Shown piece after piece: positions 52,806-64,000 of a stretch of 64,000 bases of DNA. Within the stretch, counting starts at the first letter, position 1. Every line of letters begins with the position of its first letter. Source of the stretch: Litsea cubeba (lineage: Eukaryota; Streptophyta; Magnoliopsida; Laurales; Lauraceae); contig CM022946.1 in assembly GCA_012931725.1 (NCBI GenBank), forward strand, positions 56,132,164-56,196,163, in the 5' to 3' direction. The position numbers and the translations under genes are program-made. The notes under the pieces were generated by a model. That model ran no database searches. It was given only the letters and a program-made list of their open reading frames with translations, and was not told the origin of the DNA.

Positions 52806-54909
52806 TCATGGCCGGTCAGTCGCATGGGCTGCAGCGCCAGAAGCTTCGCCGGATGGACGGGCAGAGGTCGGCACCGGAAGCGTGTACGGAGGCGGCTCCC
52901 GAAAGGACGGGTGGCCCTCCGAGACCCCGACCTCCTTCAGGCCGGCAAGCCACCCTTTCGCCCAGGCCTTATCCCTCACAACAAGAACCCTTTCCTTGTA
53001 GTGGGCGGTGACCTGCACTTTGGCATCCTCGAACGCAGCATCGCATTCGGACTCGAGCTTCGCCTCGGCTTCATCCGCCCTCTTGGACTCGGATTCGAGC
53101 TTCGCCTCGGCCTCATCCGCCCTCTTGGACTCGGCTTGAAGCAGGGCCGCGTAATCGTCTCCCATCTTCGAGATGGAGACCTCGAGCTCGGCCACTCTAG
53201 TCCTCTCCGCCTCGGCTTCTTCCCTCACTTGCTCGAGCTTCGCCGCGTACTCCTCTTCCACCCTGGCTAACTTCTGGCTAACGGCGTCCAGGGATTCCTG
53301 CAGGCCGTTCTTCTCCATGGACAGCTCGGCAACGTCCGCGCTGTACCTGCGGATCCTGTCAGCAACGGCCATGGACTTCTGTGCCGCCTGTCAAAGAAAC
53401 GAGATGTACGTGTTAGATCAAGAGTGCGCCAGACGCTAAATCGCTGGTTCGACGAAGGGAAATGAAGATTTACCACGAAGTTGGACTGCAACATCGACAG
53501 GATCAGCTTCTGATCGCTGTACTTGTCCAGCCGCTCCATGTCCCGGGGAAGGGCGCAGGCTCGCCCTAAGGCCTCGAGGACCGGGAGATCGATCTTGTGA
53601 AGAATGCAATCCTCCATCGTCATCGGCCTCCCCGGCCCAAGCATGAAGCTCGGCTCCCATAACGGCGGCCCCTGGGGCAATGAGGCAGCAGCCGAGCTAG
53701 GGCCCGCGTCGGTCCTCGCTATCTTCAGCGGCCGAGTTTCCTCCTACTCAACCTCAGCCGGGGGCAGGCGTACCCCTGAATCAACAGGGCTAGGGGGCGC
53801 AGGAACCTCCGCCACCTCTGCAGGAGAAACCACCTGAGCCCTCGGAGACGGATGCCTCGGAGAATTTACCGGCTCCTGGGGGGCTCGGGCGTCCTCCACT
53901 CCAAGCGCCAAAGCCTCGAGGTCCTCGAAGGACAAACGCCTGTTGTGCCTCATCTCGGAGCCTGGCGAGGGAGATCGGGCAGGTTGACTCGATTCCCTTC
54001 CTGAGACCTGGGGAAGTCTCGATCCCGATGTGGAAGCTAGGGTTCCAGACGTTGCCCTAACGTCAGACGACGCCCGCGAGGGCTCTGCGACCTCCGGAAC
54101 GGCCTGCTCCTGACCGACCTCGGATCCGGCGCCTTCACTCTGGATCGGCTCTACGGTGCCCCTCAAATACCCGCGGTACTTCGGCCGATACCCTAGCAGC
54201 GACCAAGCCGCCCTGCCGTCGTGACCGCTGTATCGCTTCACCAAATGGAGCCAGGCATCGTTCCTCTTCCAAATGTATCTGGCGGCCCGTTTCCTCTCCT
54301 TCAAAGCTGCAACAGTCAGAGGCATAAGCGCGGCAGAACAAAAAGAAACTCATGAAAAAAGAAGAGAAACGAAGGGTGTTTACTTGGAATGGTACCGAAG
54401 TGGCGAGGGACCTGGTAGCCTCTATCGGTGTCGGCCTCGCCAAACTCCCAGTTCCCCGAGACGTACAGAAGATCGCCTCCGGCATACTTGCTCGAATCCT
54501 CCAAGTATCGGACGAAGCCGTCCCGGCCTGGCTTAGCCCGGAGATAATAAGAATCCCCGGACTTGCATATGTCGTAGACATCCTCAAGGTCGAAGACGCC
54601 GAAATCGGTGCCCAGGACCTCATTCAACTTGACCGTGCCCATCACGATCTTGAAGGCATTCGGCAGCAATTGGCAGGGGCAGAGACGCCACTGACTAAGG
54701 CACCTCCTGAGAAGTGGGTGAAGTGGGAATCGGACCCCGCCTTCTATCACAGCCACTAGCGGGAAAGGCATCCAACCTCCCGAAAAGTCGCGAGGGTTGT
54801 AGCCACGGGGTTCAGCACCCCTGACTTGGACATCAGCGGGGATCCTAAAGGCTGACCTGAAACCCTCGATCGCTGCCTCGCCCTCTAACCAGTAACTATA
54901 AATCCCCAT
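52806..54909 (-). pseudogene. antisense three-exon gene of Gypsy-2 (plant gypsy-associated domain plus coiled coil), one nonsense codon
   Basis: Predicted exons, minus strand: 54909-54384, 54306-53474, 53387-52806. Borders: TTCCAA/GTAAAC, GTTGCAG/CTTTG, TTCGTG/GTAAAT, TTGACAG/GCGG. The spliced frame is 647 codons, with TAG at 53746-53744 (codon 363). Exon 1 (526 bp, the same as Gypsy-1) carries AVIEGGVRFPLHPLLRRCL, KLNEVLGTDFGVFDLEDVYD and YVSGNWEFG. Exon 2 starts with a basic stretch ending LLGYRPKYRG, conserved as LLGYTPRYRG in Gypsy-1. Exon 3 is a coiled coil with the repeated block ESKRADEAEAKL, then WLAGLKEVGVSEGHPSF, also conserved. The two proteins are clearly more diverged than the gag-pol pair. 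A readthrough product, an edited family member elsewhere, or a dead copy are all possible. Confidence 0.75.
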
Positions 54910-55124
54910 TCCTATCCCAGTCTACAAACAGAGAAACCCGCAGAAGAAGAAGCAGGGCAGAGGGAACTTACGGAAGCAGAACGAAGATGCTGGGCAGCAA
55001 AGAGACTCAACTTCAGCAGCGCACCGCTCCTCAGATGAAGCTCCCTCACAGTAGCTTGCCCACCTCTGACGCTCGCCTCTGATTCAGAATCGCAAACGAA
55101 GGATAGAGCGGACCTCGACTGCCG

Positions 55125-55132
55125 TATATATA
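55125..55132 (-). promoter_or_regulatory. TATA box of the antisense coiled-coil gene in Gypsy-2
   Basis: TATATATA on the minus strand (CTGCTATATATACGGC), about 215 bp upstream of the ATG at 54909, the same spacing as in Gypsy-1 (TATA 13393, ATG 13619). Confidence 0.5.
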
Positions 55133-55491
55133 GCAGAGAGGCCCCCTTTCCAGAAGCCCTAATTGGGCGCCCCCTGGGATTTCACGCGAATCATTTCAAA
55201 TATTGATCACGCCCCTGACGAAACGGCGCGCAAATCATTTCAAGAATTGATTGCGCCCCTGACGAGACGGCGCGTACGACCTTGAGGAGACAGACAACCA
55301 GCCAGGAGATGACGCGTGGAGCCGTCGAACTGTCCTCAGCATTGAATAGGGGACGCCATTTATTACCTCGAACATCCAAAGCGACAGCGAGTCAGGGCCG
55401 AAAGGGGCTTTTCCCTCCAGATAGACCCGGCACATAGCTCCCGACCTCACGGCACTGACGTTCTGCGCGAGGCCAGAAGCTAGGGGGCAAT
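55133..55491 (+). other. Gypsy-2 spacer and polypurine tract before the 3' LTR
   Basis: The polypurine tract AGCTAGGGGGCAAT is at 55478-55491. Upstream, a 50-bp-scale direct repeat (CAAATCATTTCAAGAATTGA-like, near 55185 and 55231) lies in the region that would be the antisense promoter. Confidence 0.6.
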
Positions 55492-56465
55492 TGTGTGGGG
55501 AGATTTCCAGAGCTACAGGATTAAGCTAATCACAGCCATCAGATGGGGCTAAGCATTCTCACGTGCCATCCGCGTGCCATCTATGTGGCACCAATCCCAC
55601 CTCGGCTACCGGGACAGGAGGTCCGGCCGAAGTCAGGCAGCTCCGGGCCCTCAGCGCCGAACTGGCCCACCTCGGGAATCATCTCGGCAAAGAGTCCACC
55701 TCGGCAGGGCCACCCCGGCAAAGAGTCTACCCCGGATGCCATCTCCGCAGAGAGCCCTACCTCGGCTGAAGCCACCTCGGCTGAAGAAGCCAGGACGGCA
55801 GCCGAAGCAAGAAAGAACCTTCACTTGCGCCCCTCATCCCCCACGTCATCAGGCACGTGGAGGGATAGGGTCACGAGCCAGTGGGACAGACACGACATCC
55901 GGCCGCCCGCTATCTTCACCAGATCGCTGACATGGCAGCATCCAGCGGCTGAGGCCACATCAGGGCAAGGCCCGAGGGCAGATCCGCTGGTACTCCAACC
56001 GCCAAAGGCGCCCAACACAATCTGGCCCAACAAGACATGCATTTAATGCAATGTGGGCTGACCCGACTAGCATTAAATGCTGAGTGGGCCGGATTAGACG
56101 GCATTTATTACTTTGTGGGCTGATCATGACTTCCCAGTCGAATCATGGGACCCACGCCAAAATATCCTCTGAAAGATACGATCCAAACCTCTATAAATAG
56201 AACACCATGCACCATGCAAGGTACGCACAATCTAATTCACAGAGCCCTTACTCTGCCTCTCTTCTCCCTCTCCTTCCATTGTTCCAGTTCCCATACTGAC
56301 TTTGGCATCGGAGAGCCTTGCGCCGCCCGGGCCAGGGTCCTCTGACCGTTTGCTATTCCCTTTCAGGCTTCCGGACGGCATCCAGACATTCCAGACACCA
56401 TCATCTTCTCGGATAAGTCCTATAAGGCTCCCTCTTATTGTGGGTCATAATTTTCTGCACCTACA
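55492..56465 (+). repeat. Gypsy-2 3' LTR (974 bp)
   Basis: Same length as the 5' LTR. The seven differences seen between them are T/C or G/A exchanges, between positions 43902 and 44205 of the 5' copy (for example CTACGTGG/CTATGTGG, GTGGGGGGA/GTGGAGGGA, GATATCCAG/GACATCCGG). TATA box at about 56192-56199. Confidence 0.93.
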
Positions 56466-56819
56466 GAAGGCATGGAAAACAGAGGAGCTTTGAATGATTC
56501 ATATGGAAATGCTGATAGTAGCAATTTGATGAGGGGTCTTACTGCTGGTAATAATGCATGGGGAAAAAGAATTCAAAAGAGTAAGCCGAGGACAATGGGT
56601 GGGGTCAATGGGGGGAGAAATGTCGAGGGGGAGAATGACAATTCGAAAAAAATGGTGGGGATTGGAGGACTGGAGCGGGTTATTGGCAAAAGAAAGAAAG
56701 GAGGCCGGTGTGTCGTGACAACTGAGAAAGCTGTGCAATCTGGTAAAAGCATGCAATTGGGAGACGCTGGTTTCTTATCCCATCTGAAGAGCAGTAATGG
56801 TTTTTTCTACGAAGAGTAG

Positions 56820-57892
56820 TAGTTTTGTCTCTGCTGTTATCTATCTCTATTATTCGGTACCTTTTTTGCTCTTTTTTTATGCTATGGACGGCATTTGATG
56901 ATCATAGATTTTGTTGCAGCAGCTATTTTAATCAGCATCTTGTGAGAATAAGGGGAGTACTGTTGTATAACTAAGTGATAAAGCCTATTAAATCTCTCTC
57001 TCTCTCTCTCTCTCTCAGTTTCCATTTAGTCTTGAAAACGCTCCTTTATAATGTTATGCAGTATGATTGTCATGGGTGGCATTACCATGATGTTATAACT
57101 CTTTGTTGTATCGATTTTGGCATGGACTCAATGTCAATAGCAGGCAGCTTCTAATTCACTTACATGGATACCTCGTAGTATTCTGCACATCACTTCTTGA
57201 ACGGCTTTGATCAACAAAATAAATGGCTGATGCAGAGTTTGTTGCTGTTGGTCCTGTGGCAACAGTTGTTTTCTAAAATAGTGGGTTCGGCAATCCTGAC
57301 CTGACATAGGGTCCCAATTCCCAAACTGGCGTATTGATCCATTTCACTGCTGAGTTAGATTCGGTTAGACATTTCAATTTGATTTATAATTAAAATTTTA
57401 GAATCACTATATTTTTTGGCTGAGGCCGGCATAAAGCAACAATCCTAAATGAGGCCTTAAATTATCTGTTCTTCTCTTCTTCATTCAAGTTTTGAGTATT
57501 CGGATTCATATTTTCTAGCAGACATATTTATTATTTATAAATTATATATGTTTATGGTGGGCATAATTGGGTTTTTAAGTGGTTAGAATCTCAACGATGA
57601 GTCCAACCCTCACGGATTTATAGCATGGCTCAAATTTCTAAGTCATCATTTATTTCTACGAGTCCATCCGATCACATGTATATAAATAGAGTACAATTTG
57701 GTTGTTGGTAGGGCCATATCAACCATATCCATGTACAATGGATGATTGCCCCTTACAGACCAGACCATTTCTTTTATTAATAAGTATTCTTATTGTTTGA
57801 CTAGAGATATTTATTAGATGACAGGACAATCAAATTGCTAAAACAAATCTTCCAAGTTTGTAACGACTCAGATCTCCCAATATGATATTGTC
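56820..57892 (+). other. 3' flank of the host gene, with (CT)n repeat
   Basis: Starts as the 3' UTR of the disrupted gene (T-rich, several possible polyadenylation sites). (TC)n runs at about 56993-57016. The remainder is AT-rich with no gene recognised. TTGTC at 57888-57892 is the target of LTR-D. Confidence 0.5.
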
Positions 57893-60470
57893 TGTTGACA
57901 CCAAAAATGTCACTTTGCCTCTTCAAGATCGAAAGAGCTACATGAAGTCGCAACCTGCCATAAATAGGCAATGTTACTTTCAAAAAATCAAATCTTGTCA
58001 GAATCAAACAAAAATTGCAAGATCCTTCAAGACAGCTAAAAGAGGAGTACACAAGAAGTTTCGGGCCATTTCAAAATCATTTGACCTAACTTCGCTTCTC
58101 CGATAGCCGAAAAGGAGCTCTCGGCGGCGAAAGCATCAGAGACACCAAATCTTCGATCAGAGCCGATGGATGGTCTCAAAATACATCCAAAAGGCTCCAC
58201 GCCAAGTTCCGAGTCAAACCGACAACGTTTGACCCTACATCAACCCTCGAACAGCTAAATCAAGCCTCTCGGCAGCAAGAACCGCCGAGGCCATCACTCA
58301 TCAGATAGAGCACATGGACGGCTTCAAATGCTTATAAAGGGCTACACGTCAAATTTCAGGTCATTTGGACAACATTTGACCATAGTTTGACGCTCGGAAG
58401 CCAAATCAGGCCTCTCGGCGGCAAAGCTCTCCGGGACCATGGTTTCCAAGACAGAGCCTATGGATCATCTTAAAATGACTCCAATAAGTTCCCTGTCAAA
58501 TTTCAAGTCAATCGGACATCGGTTGACCGCACATCAAACCGCGACATCTTCATCGCGACAAAAGCGAGTGTACTGGTGATAGGACCCCAAACGGCTTCAA
58601 AACTCAAACAAAAGCCTATGTTGGTCTTATTTATTGCTTAGGAGGCTTCACACCAAATTTCAGGTCATTCCGACATCGTTTGACCCAGTTTCAGCTTCTG
58701 ACGGAAAATCGGCAGCTCTGCGCGACAAAGTCTTCGGCTTTCTCAGAAAATTGAAAACTTTGCAAAATAAAATGCAAGGATTCTCATCAGGTTTCCTACA
58801 GGGAAATCAGGCCAATAAATGGTCAAAAATGTCAAGGAAAAATACAGAAGAAAAAAAATCGAAAAACAGCAAAAACGGACACAAAACGGGACAAAAAGGG
58901 GAACAACCCCCCAAGGTCGCCGGCGACCCTGGAGCCTGGGGTCGCCGGGAAGGCCCCGGAAACCCCGGTTTTCGCCGTTTTTTCGCGATTTGAAGCACCC
59001 AGCCTCTGGTACTTTCCAAAATTCATGCTTTTGAGACACCAAATCCTCTGACATCCGTCCAAAACACGGGTCAATCATCAAGAGTATCGAAAACAATATT
59101 GATCGCCACCCGGTCAACTAAAAAAAGTGTGCTTTCTACCGGACCGATCGAGAAATCGACAGGACAGATGGCACCGACCCGCTGCTAGCAACAAACACCT
59201 GAAATTACATGATCATCCGATGTCGATCTACATGAAGATCCATCGATGATCATCGCCAGAAGAATCCCAAAAGACGTGGCACGGCCCGCAACTCTTCAGA
59301 TGCTCGGCGACCACTTAATACGATTAATTGACTAGCTTTATTACAGTCATTAATCCATTTCTTTGGACGGACCAATCAGAAGCAAGCATCCGGGAGTTAC
59401 AAGTCAAGAGATTCATGGCATTTAACCCATGAAACTCCTCCCATCATGGCGATTAAAGGCGATTAAATGCCCTCAATCTCCTCCGGCCAATCAGAAGCCA
59501 AGAAAAAGGAGTTACAAAATAAAGAATTCAATTTTGTAACTCCTCCCTTTATGTAGCTTTATGACAATCAAGGCTCATAAACCCTCCTAAATGGCTACCT
59601 AAAAGCCTATAAATAGGAGAGCTCTCCAAGAAGAAAAGAACAGCAGACACACAAACAATAGACTACAGAAAATCCGGAAACTCAGACAAAAAGAGGCATC
59701 AGAAATCGAAGAGAGAAAACTCTGCGGAAATCCTACACCGACCACCGCTATAAGGTGACAAAAGTCCCTTGAGGGGTACCCCCCCCCAAGGTCCTTGCCT
59801 TCTCCTTCTGCCACCAATGGCTTAGACGTGGCTTTTCAGCCCGTCTACTCGGCTTTTTATTGGACATAGGACCTTCTTTTGGTCTTTGTTCTCTAAAAAC
59901 CTGAGGTTATAGCCAAGCCAAGCGAATCAATAGCATCCTCTGTTCTCATCTGCATGGATGATGGCGAAGCCCACATATGGCTTGCGACCGTCAATCTAAA
60001 CGGGTCTCCCACAATCTCCTGAGAAGTTAGATCCTTCTTTTCTTGCTTTTCATTGTAGTTTGTATTTTTTTTAAAGAGAAAAAAATCACAACTCTTGTCT
60101 TTCATTATTGATAAGGATTGTAAATCGGCTATAAACGCCAAAATCGGCTATAAACGCCAAAAATCGGCTATAAACGCCAAAATCGGCTATAAATGCCAAC
60201 AAAATCGCCTTTCACGGCAAATCAATAAAATGTCTCTTTTCTTAAATATATGTGCAATGGAAAACTTGAAAGAAGTTGATTTCCTTTTTACTTGCGAAGG
60301 TTGATCTCCGGATCACCACTTACAATTCCAAGTAAAATAGAAAATCTGGCACACCCACACAAAAAAAAATGTTGATGCACGCCCTTGCCCCCCGGTTACG
60401 AAAGGGTCGGACCCAACGGACTCCCACGTCCGCCGACCTCGGTAGAACCGAGCAGGAGCGCGGTCCATCA
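57893..60470 (+). mobile_element. solo LTR-D (2,578 bp), duplication TTGTC
   Basis: TGTTGACACC to GGTCCATCA with TTGTC on both sides (57888-57892 and 60471-60475). TATA box 59608-59615. The GC-rich hairpin is a different palindrome here (GGTCGCCGGCGACC, 58914-58927). Four CGGCTATAAACGCC-type units at 60123-60200. No internal coding region. This is the cleanest full-length copy for comparison. Confidence 0.92.
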
Positions 60471-60475
60471 TTGTC

Positions 60476-61500
60476 TTGGGTCAAAATTTTGTTTTCGGAG
60501 CCCATTAAGTTCCAAAAGGCCTCATACTAAGTCAATGGTGTCCTCCATATATTAGCCCAAGATCAGTGAGCCTCATAAGCAATATGGGATTGTGGGATCT
60601 TACAAAGTTACAACAGAAAATTATAAATATGATGAATTAGAAAGTTGCCGGTGATTGGAGAGGACTTAGATTGAAAGAACATGGAAAACTTATATAGTAT
60701 TTTTAAAGAGGCGCCCTCTCCTGCGCTCAACCGTAGAGCAACATCCGCTCATAAATGTGTGTTGGCCAAATGATTTGAAACTTAACGATTGAAATCGTGT
60801 GAAAATGAAAGGCCCTCCCGCCCTCCCATTTCATTTCGCAAATCCAGAGAAAGTGAGGCCAAGATACATCTCCAAACCCATTCGCTGCGAAGGAGTGCTT
60901 CATCTCCGATCTTCCCGACCGACGCCCCTTGCTCCCTTGGTCTTTCTCCTCCTCTAAAACCAGAGAAAGATAAGAGGATTCAACCCCGAACCTCGTCGCA
61001 TCGACCGACCTGCACGACCAACTCCCGGCCACAGCGAAAGAGGGCCACATCTCCGATCTGCACGACCGACTCCCGGACAAAGCGGCACGACGCCTTCTCC
61101 GATCTGTATGTCTATCTATACGGCGACGACGCCCCATCTCCAAGGTTATGCCCAAACCCATCTCCAAGGTTATGCCCAAACCTATTCAGAGCCCCACCTC
61201 CGATCTGAGCCCCATCTCCAAGGTTCTGCCCAAACCCATTCCGAGCCCCATCTCCGATTCAACGCCCCACTTTGTACTTCGACGATTGTCAGGTAAGAAA
61301 AAAACCAAATCTTTCAATTTTTATTTTAATCTTTTTAAGAAAAGAAGAGAAATTTCAGAGTTTGGGGAGAGATTAGGGCGGTTGGTTGAGTCATTTTTTC
61401 TATTCCACGATTTTTTTATTTTTTTTTCGTTTGGCTTGGATGGATGGTTTGCAGTTGAGAGAAATGGGTGGGATCACTGTACTGGGAAAGCAGTTGCTCT
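60476..61500 (+). other. possible transcribed leader of an unidentified gene
   Basis: A GC-richer segment (60800-61290) ends in GATTGTCAG/GTAAGAAAAA, a strong splice donor, followed by a T-rich intron-like stretch and a possible acceptor GGTTTGCAG near 61453. Three copies of CATCTCCAAGGTTATGCCCA-type units lie at 61135-61240. Open frames here (for example 60789-61208) are Ser/Pro/Arg-rich and unconvincing. It looks like a 5' UTR exon of a plant gene or of a transposon; I see no coding exon downstream. Confidence 0.3.
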
Positions 61501-62600
61501 CTAGCAGTCTTTTAAAGGTTTAATATTGATAGCAGATGCCCTTTCAAATCAAACGCTTGAGCATGCTTTTCTTATGTTCTTTGATAATTCCACAATGAGA
61601 GAGAGAGAGGGTTGTTCTCAAAAGAAGCAATACTTCTGAAGGTAGAAACTTGTCTCAAACATGTTCATATTCAAGATTAAGGCCTCTAAGGTGGTCGCAA
61701 ATATGATGTTGTTCAACATACTCTCCACTCATTAGTAGCAAGAAGAGCTCAATAATGGCTCGATTCCTCCCACTTAGCTCTAAAAATAAAAAATAATCTA
61801 CTATAGTATGATGGCCTCATTAAAATTTAATTATTTTTACTGGTGAAAGATTCCCCTTTTCAATTGCAACTCCATAGATCCTTGCATACTTTTTCTTATG
61901 AGAATATGAAGAAGTGACACTATCCCAAATATCTTTTGTCTTTACTGAATGTGAACATCAACAAAATAGTTGGTTCCAGTGACTGAAGAAGCCAGGACAT
62001 AACTATACTATTTTATGCTTCCCAATCACCTTGCCAATGGTTTCTTCTAGTGGTTTGTTTTAAAGCTTGGTTCGACTCAGCAACTACCCTACCAACAATC
62101 TCTATGCCTGTAATTACACATTCCTTGAGTCATCTTTTCAAAGAATTTCATTACTACTGACACTAAATGTTTCTTGCTGTGAAATTAGCTTTATAGCTAT
62201 GGGGTTTCATTGCTTTGTCAGTTTGCACTGGGCTGTTAAAAGTTTGAAACGACTAGTCAGAAGATCATTAATTCCAAAGGAGTATGACCCACTTGAACTA
62301 CCATCGGTATGCATTACGTGGTTTTGTTTGTTAGGGTCACTACTTTGGCACTGGGACAAGTTGGAGAATTGGGTGAATGTATGTGAATTTATTGCAAAGT
62401 GTAGCAAACTGATGATATGTCCATCTGTTCTTTTCTTAATAAAAATTGGAGAAATTATACAAGGTACTGGACATTTGAAACATTTTGTGAGATTTAGGCC
62501 CTGTTGTTTCGATTAAAATACATAGAAACTGAATAGCATATTGGCTTAAAAGGCTGTGACTATCATATTGGCCAAACTTTTTAGTGTCTTGAAATGGATT
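61501..62600. other. unassigned AT-rich DNA
   Basis: An ORF at 62067-62516 is open but shows nothing recognisable, and no splice pattern links it to neighbours. Confidence 0.4.
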
Positions 62601-63512
62601 GGAAATCTTTATGCTAGAATCATAGTATTTCACTGGTGAGAATGACTGATTTCAGACAATCAAAACACACCACAAGTTTGTTTCAAAGCTATTAATAAGA
62701 AAATGAAAGGACCTATTAAAAAGTAATGTAGTAACTAACCCCTTTAATCTTAATCCATGTCCAACAAGTTTAACAAACACTTACATATGCAAGAAGGCTC
62801 TGTGCATGTCCAGGGAAACACTTACATAACATGCTCATAACCAATACGAATGACATAATGGTTCATGAGATGAACCGGAGTCCATAAGTACTATACTAGA
62901 TATAATACATGTGTATGGATGAGATTCACATACGGGAGACATGTATAATAAATCTTATACTTGAATATCTTCACAACCAGTGATGAGACTGGACATCTCA
63001 TACTGACAAGGTTGCAGCATTTTGATCACTATGAGATAGTGTGATTTGTCTCGATCATCAGAATGAGAGATTCTGGATCATAATGCTGGTACATTGGATG
63101 TATTGAAGGACCATGAGAAGCACCTTATAAATACTGTCTTTATATTAAGGTTTGCTCTAATAATTCCCTAGCAGTAAGCTCTCAATCCTGAGACATTAAT
63201 GAACTCAAGTTTCTATCTATTCATTTGCTTTGAGTCACCAATGAGTGAGGCCAACTGTAGGTCAACACATCGGTGATTTGGTTACATGGTAGTAGAGTTG
63301 TGGGAACATTCAATGGTCAAGATGGAATCTATCTCTAATATCCCCTTGTGCCAATTAATGGATTTAATCATTGGTAAGTGTACACCCATTTCAATTAAGA
63401 GTTAATTGGAAAGGTACCTTTGATCATTATAATTTATTGGGGCTCAAGGACGATAAGATATAGATCTAGTTTGGAAGACAGGTCCAATTGATCTACGGAT
63501 ATTGATGGAGCT
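62601..63512 (+). other. possible internal untranslated region of a retrotransposon
   Basis: Non-coding text upstream of a putative LTR start. It has the look of the spacer that follows pol in some plant LTR retrotransposons, but no coding remnant supports this. Confidence 0.25.
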
Positions 63513-64000
63513 TGTGGTAATAGGGAAGTTTAGGGTCTTCTATGTAATTTCTTAAGACTGGAGTTCAATTGCATTTATATAGTGAAATTATTTGCAATTA
63601 ATTGTGGGCCCGGATTGCACATGAGATGTGGGGTCACGTGTCCCAGTTGGAGCCAGCTTTCTAAGGAATCCCTAGTGGTCCCCACGCTAGCCCAAGTTAA
63701 AAGAAGGAATTAGAATCTAATTCTACTTAAACTCTAAAAAGAAGGAATTAGAAAGATACTATTTCTATTTGAAGTGAGACTTCTAATAGTGGTAATAGTA
63801 AAAGAAGATAGTTACTAATTATAATGGAAGTATGACTTCTAATTAATAATTAGTAGGAGAGGGTGTTATGGGTTATAAAAGGAGAGGCTTATGGGCTGGA
63901 CGTCCATACTCACTTCCCTCCTTGGTATTCACGCCCACCTCTCCTTGTGCAAGTGTTTCACAACAACCTCTTCTAGTTCTAGTTCTCCTTCTAGTTGCTT
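63513..64000 (+). repeat. possible LTR start, cut by the window edge
   Basis: TGTGGTAATAGGG at 63513 follows a purine-containing stretch (GATGGAGCT). TATAAAA at 63874-63880 is followed by a CT-rich leader. A direct repeat of AAAAGAAGGAATTAGAA lies at about 63700 and 63737. The window ends before a right border, so the call rests on layout only. Confidence 0.3.

Larger units (their letters stand above)
43791..56465 (+). mobile_element. Gypsy-2: young, structurally complete Ty3/gypsy Tat-type retrotransposon (12,675 bp)
   Basis: LTRs 43791-44764 and 55492-56465, both 974 bp. GAAGG lies on each side (43786-43790 and 56466-56470). The LTRs differ at seven positions by eye count, all transitions (about 99.3% identity). 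With a grass-type rate of 1.3e-8 per site per year this is roughly 0.3 million years, as an order of magnitude only. gag-pol is one uninterrupted frame. Primer site, polypurine tract, tandem array, small antisense ORF and the spliced antisense gene are all present. It lies in the same orientation as the host gene. Confidence 0.95.
42503..56819 (+). pseudogene. host plant gene of unknown function, disrupted in exon 2 by Gypsy-2
   Basis: Exon 1 is 42503-42593 (ATG, then KYKRPPSG at its end, donor TTCAG/GTATT). Intron 42594-43261 (acceptor GTTGCAG/GGT). Exon 2 is 43262-43790 plus 56471-56819, interrupted by Gypsy-2. With the insert and one GAAGG removed, the frame is 323 codons, without a stop until TAG 56817-56819. 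Recognisable text: PTVPSWEKRFC, KIPWRKIC, WNDSAGKEAF, YWAEISGLPCDISLPD and DWNSSIDPELL. I know this layout from an unnamed plant-specific protein family and can give no function. The C-terminal part is Asn/Gly-rich and basic. As it stands, translation would enter the LTR and stop at 43849-43851, giving about 226 residues without the last third. Confidence 0.8.

Noticed and set aside
62067..62516. 149-codon ORF
   Set aside because: No recognisable motif, no splice context and ordinary AT-rich composition.

Overview
This is nuclear DNA from a flowering plant, and almost all of it is nested transposable elements. The evidence is plant-type spliced exons, plant Ty1/copia (Tork-like) and Ty3/gypsy (Tat-like, dual RNase H) retrotransposons, CACTA and PIF/Harbinger DNA transposons, plant LINE ends, and one host gene of a plant-type family of unknown function. 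I cannot name the species. Nothing bacterial, viral or organellar is seen, and I saw no tRNA, rRNA or CRISPR array.

Layout. 1-5205: 3' part of a decayed copia element, split by solo LTR-A (953-3524, duplication GTGGA) and inserted beside or into a LINE remnant (to about 5571). 5768-39559: apparently one large, now 33.8 kb, non-autonomous CACTA element (CACTA-1) with subterminal repeats and a 2.5 kb satellite-like array. It holds a second CACTA element (CACTA-2, 9633-30739, duplication GAT) and a PIF/Harbinger element (34657-39456, duplication TAA). CACTA-2 holds a decayed antisense-oriented Ty3/gypsy element (Gypsy-1, 12236-24448, duplication CCAAC) and solo LTR-B (25786-30661, duplication GATAT). 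LTR-B is itself interrupted by same-family solo LTR-C in opposite orientation (26009-28317, duplication ACATA), so nesting reaches four levels. 42503-56819: a two-exon host gene whose second exon is split by a young, structurally complete Ty3/gypsy element (Gypsy-2, 43791-56465, duplication GAAGG, LTRs about 99.3% identical). 57893-60470: solo LTR-D (duplication TTGTC). 60476-64000: a possible transcribed leader, unassigned DNA and what looks like the start of a copia LTR.

How the parts work together. Gypsy-1 and Gypsy-2 share one architecture: LTR, primer-binding site, gag-pol on the sense strand, then a tandem-repeat array, two transcription units on the opposite strand, polypurine tract and LTR. 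The larger antisense unit is a three-exon coiled-coil gene with its own TATA box. The smaller has a TATA box and a 44-codon ORF of identical length in both elements, whose conserved residues are often encoded by different synonymous codons. That small ORF is the most interesting signal here. Other points: a promoter-bearing BAP31-like gene fragment captured by CACTA-2, a PIF/Harbinger transposase that splices into an uninterrupted 424-residue DD48E protein, a five-monomer higher-order repeat inside CACTA-1, and four solo LTRs of one family with exact 5-bp target duplications.
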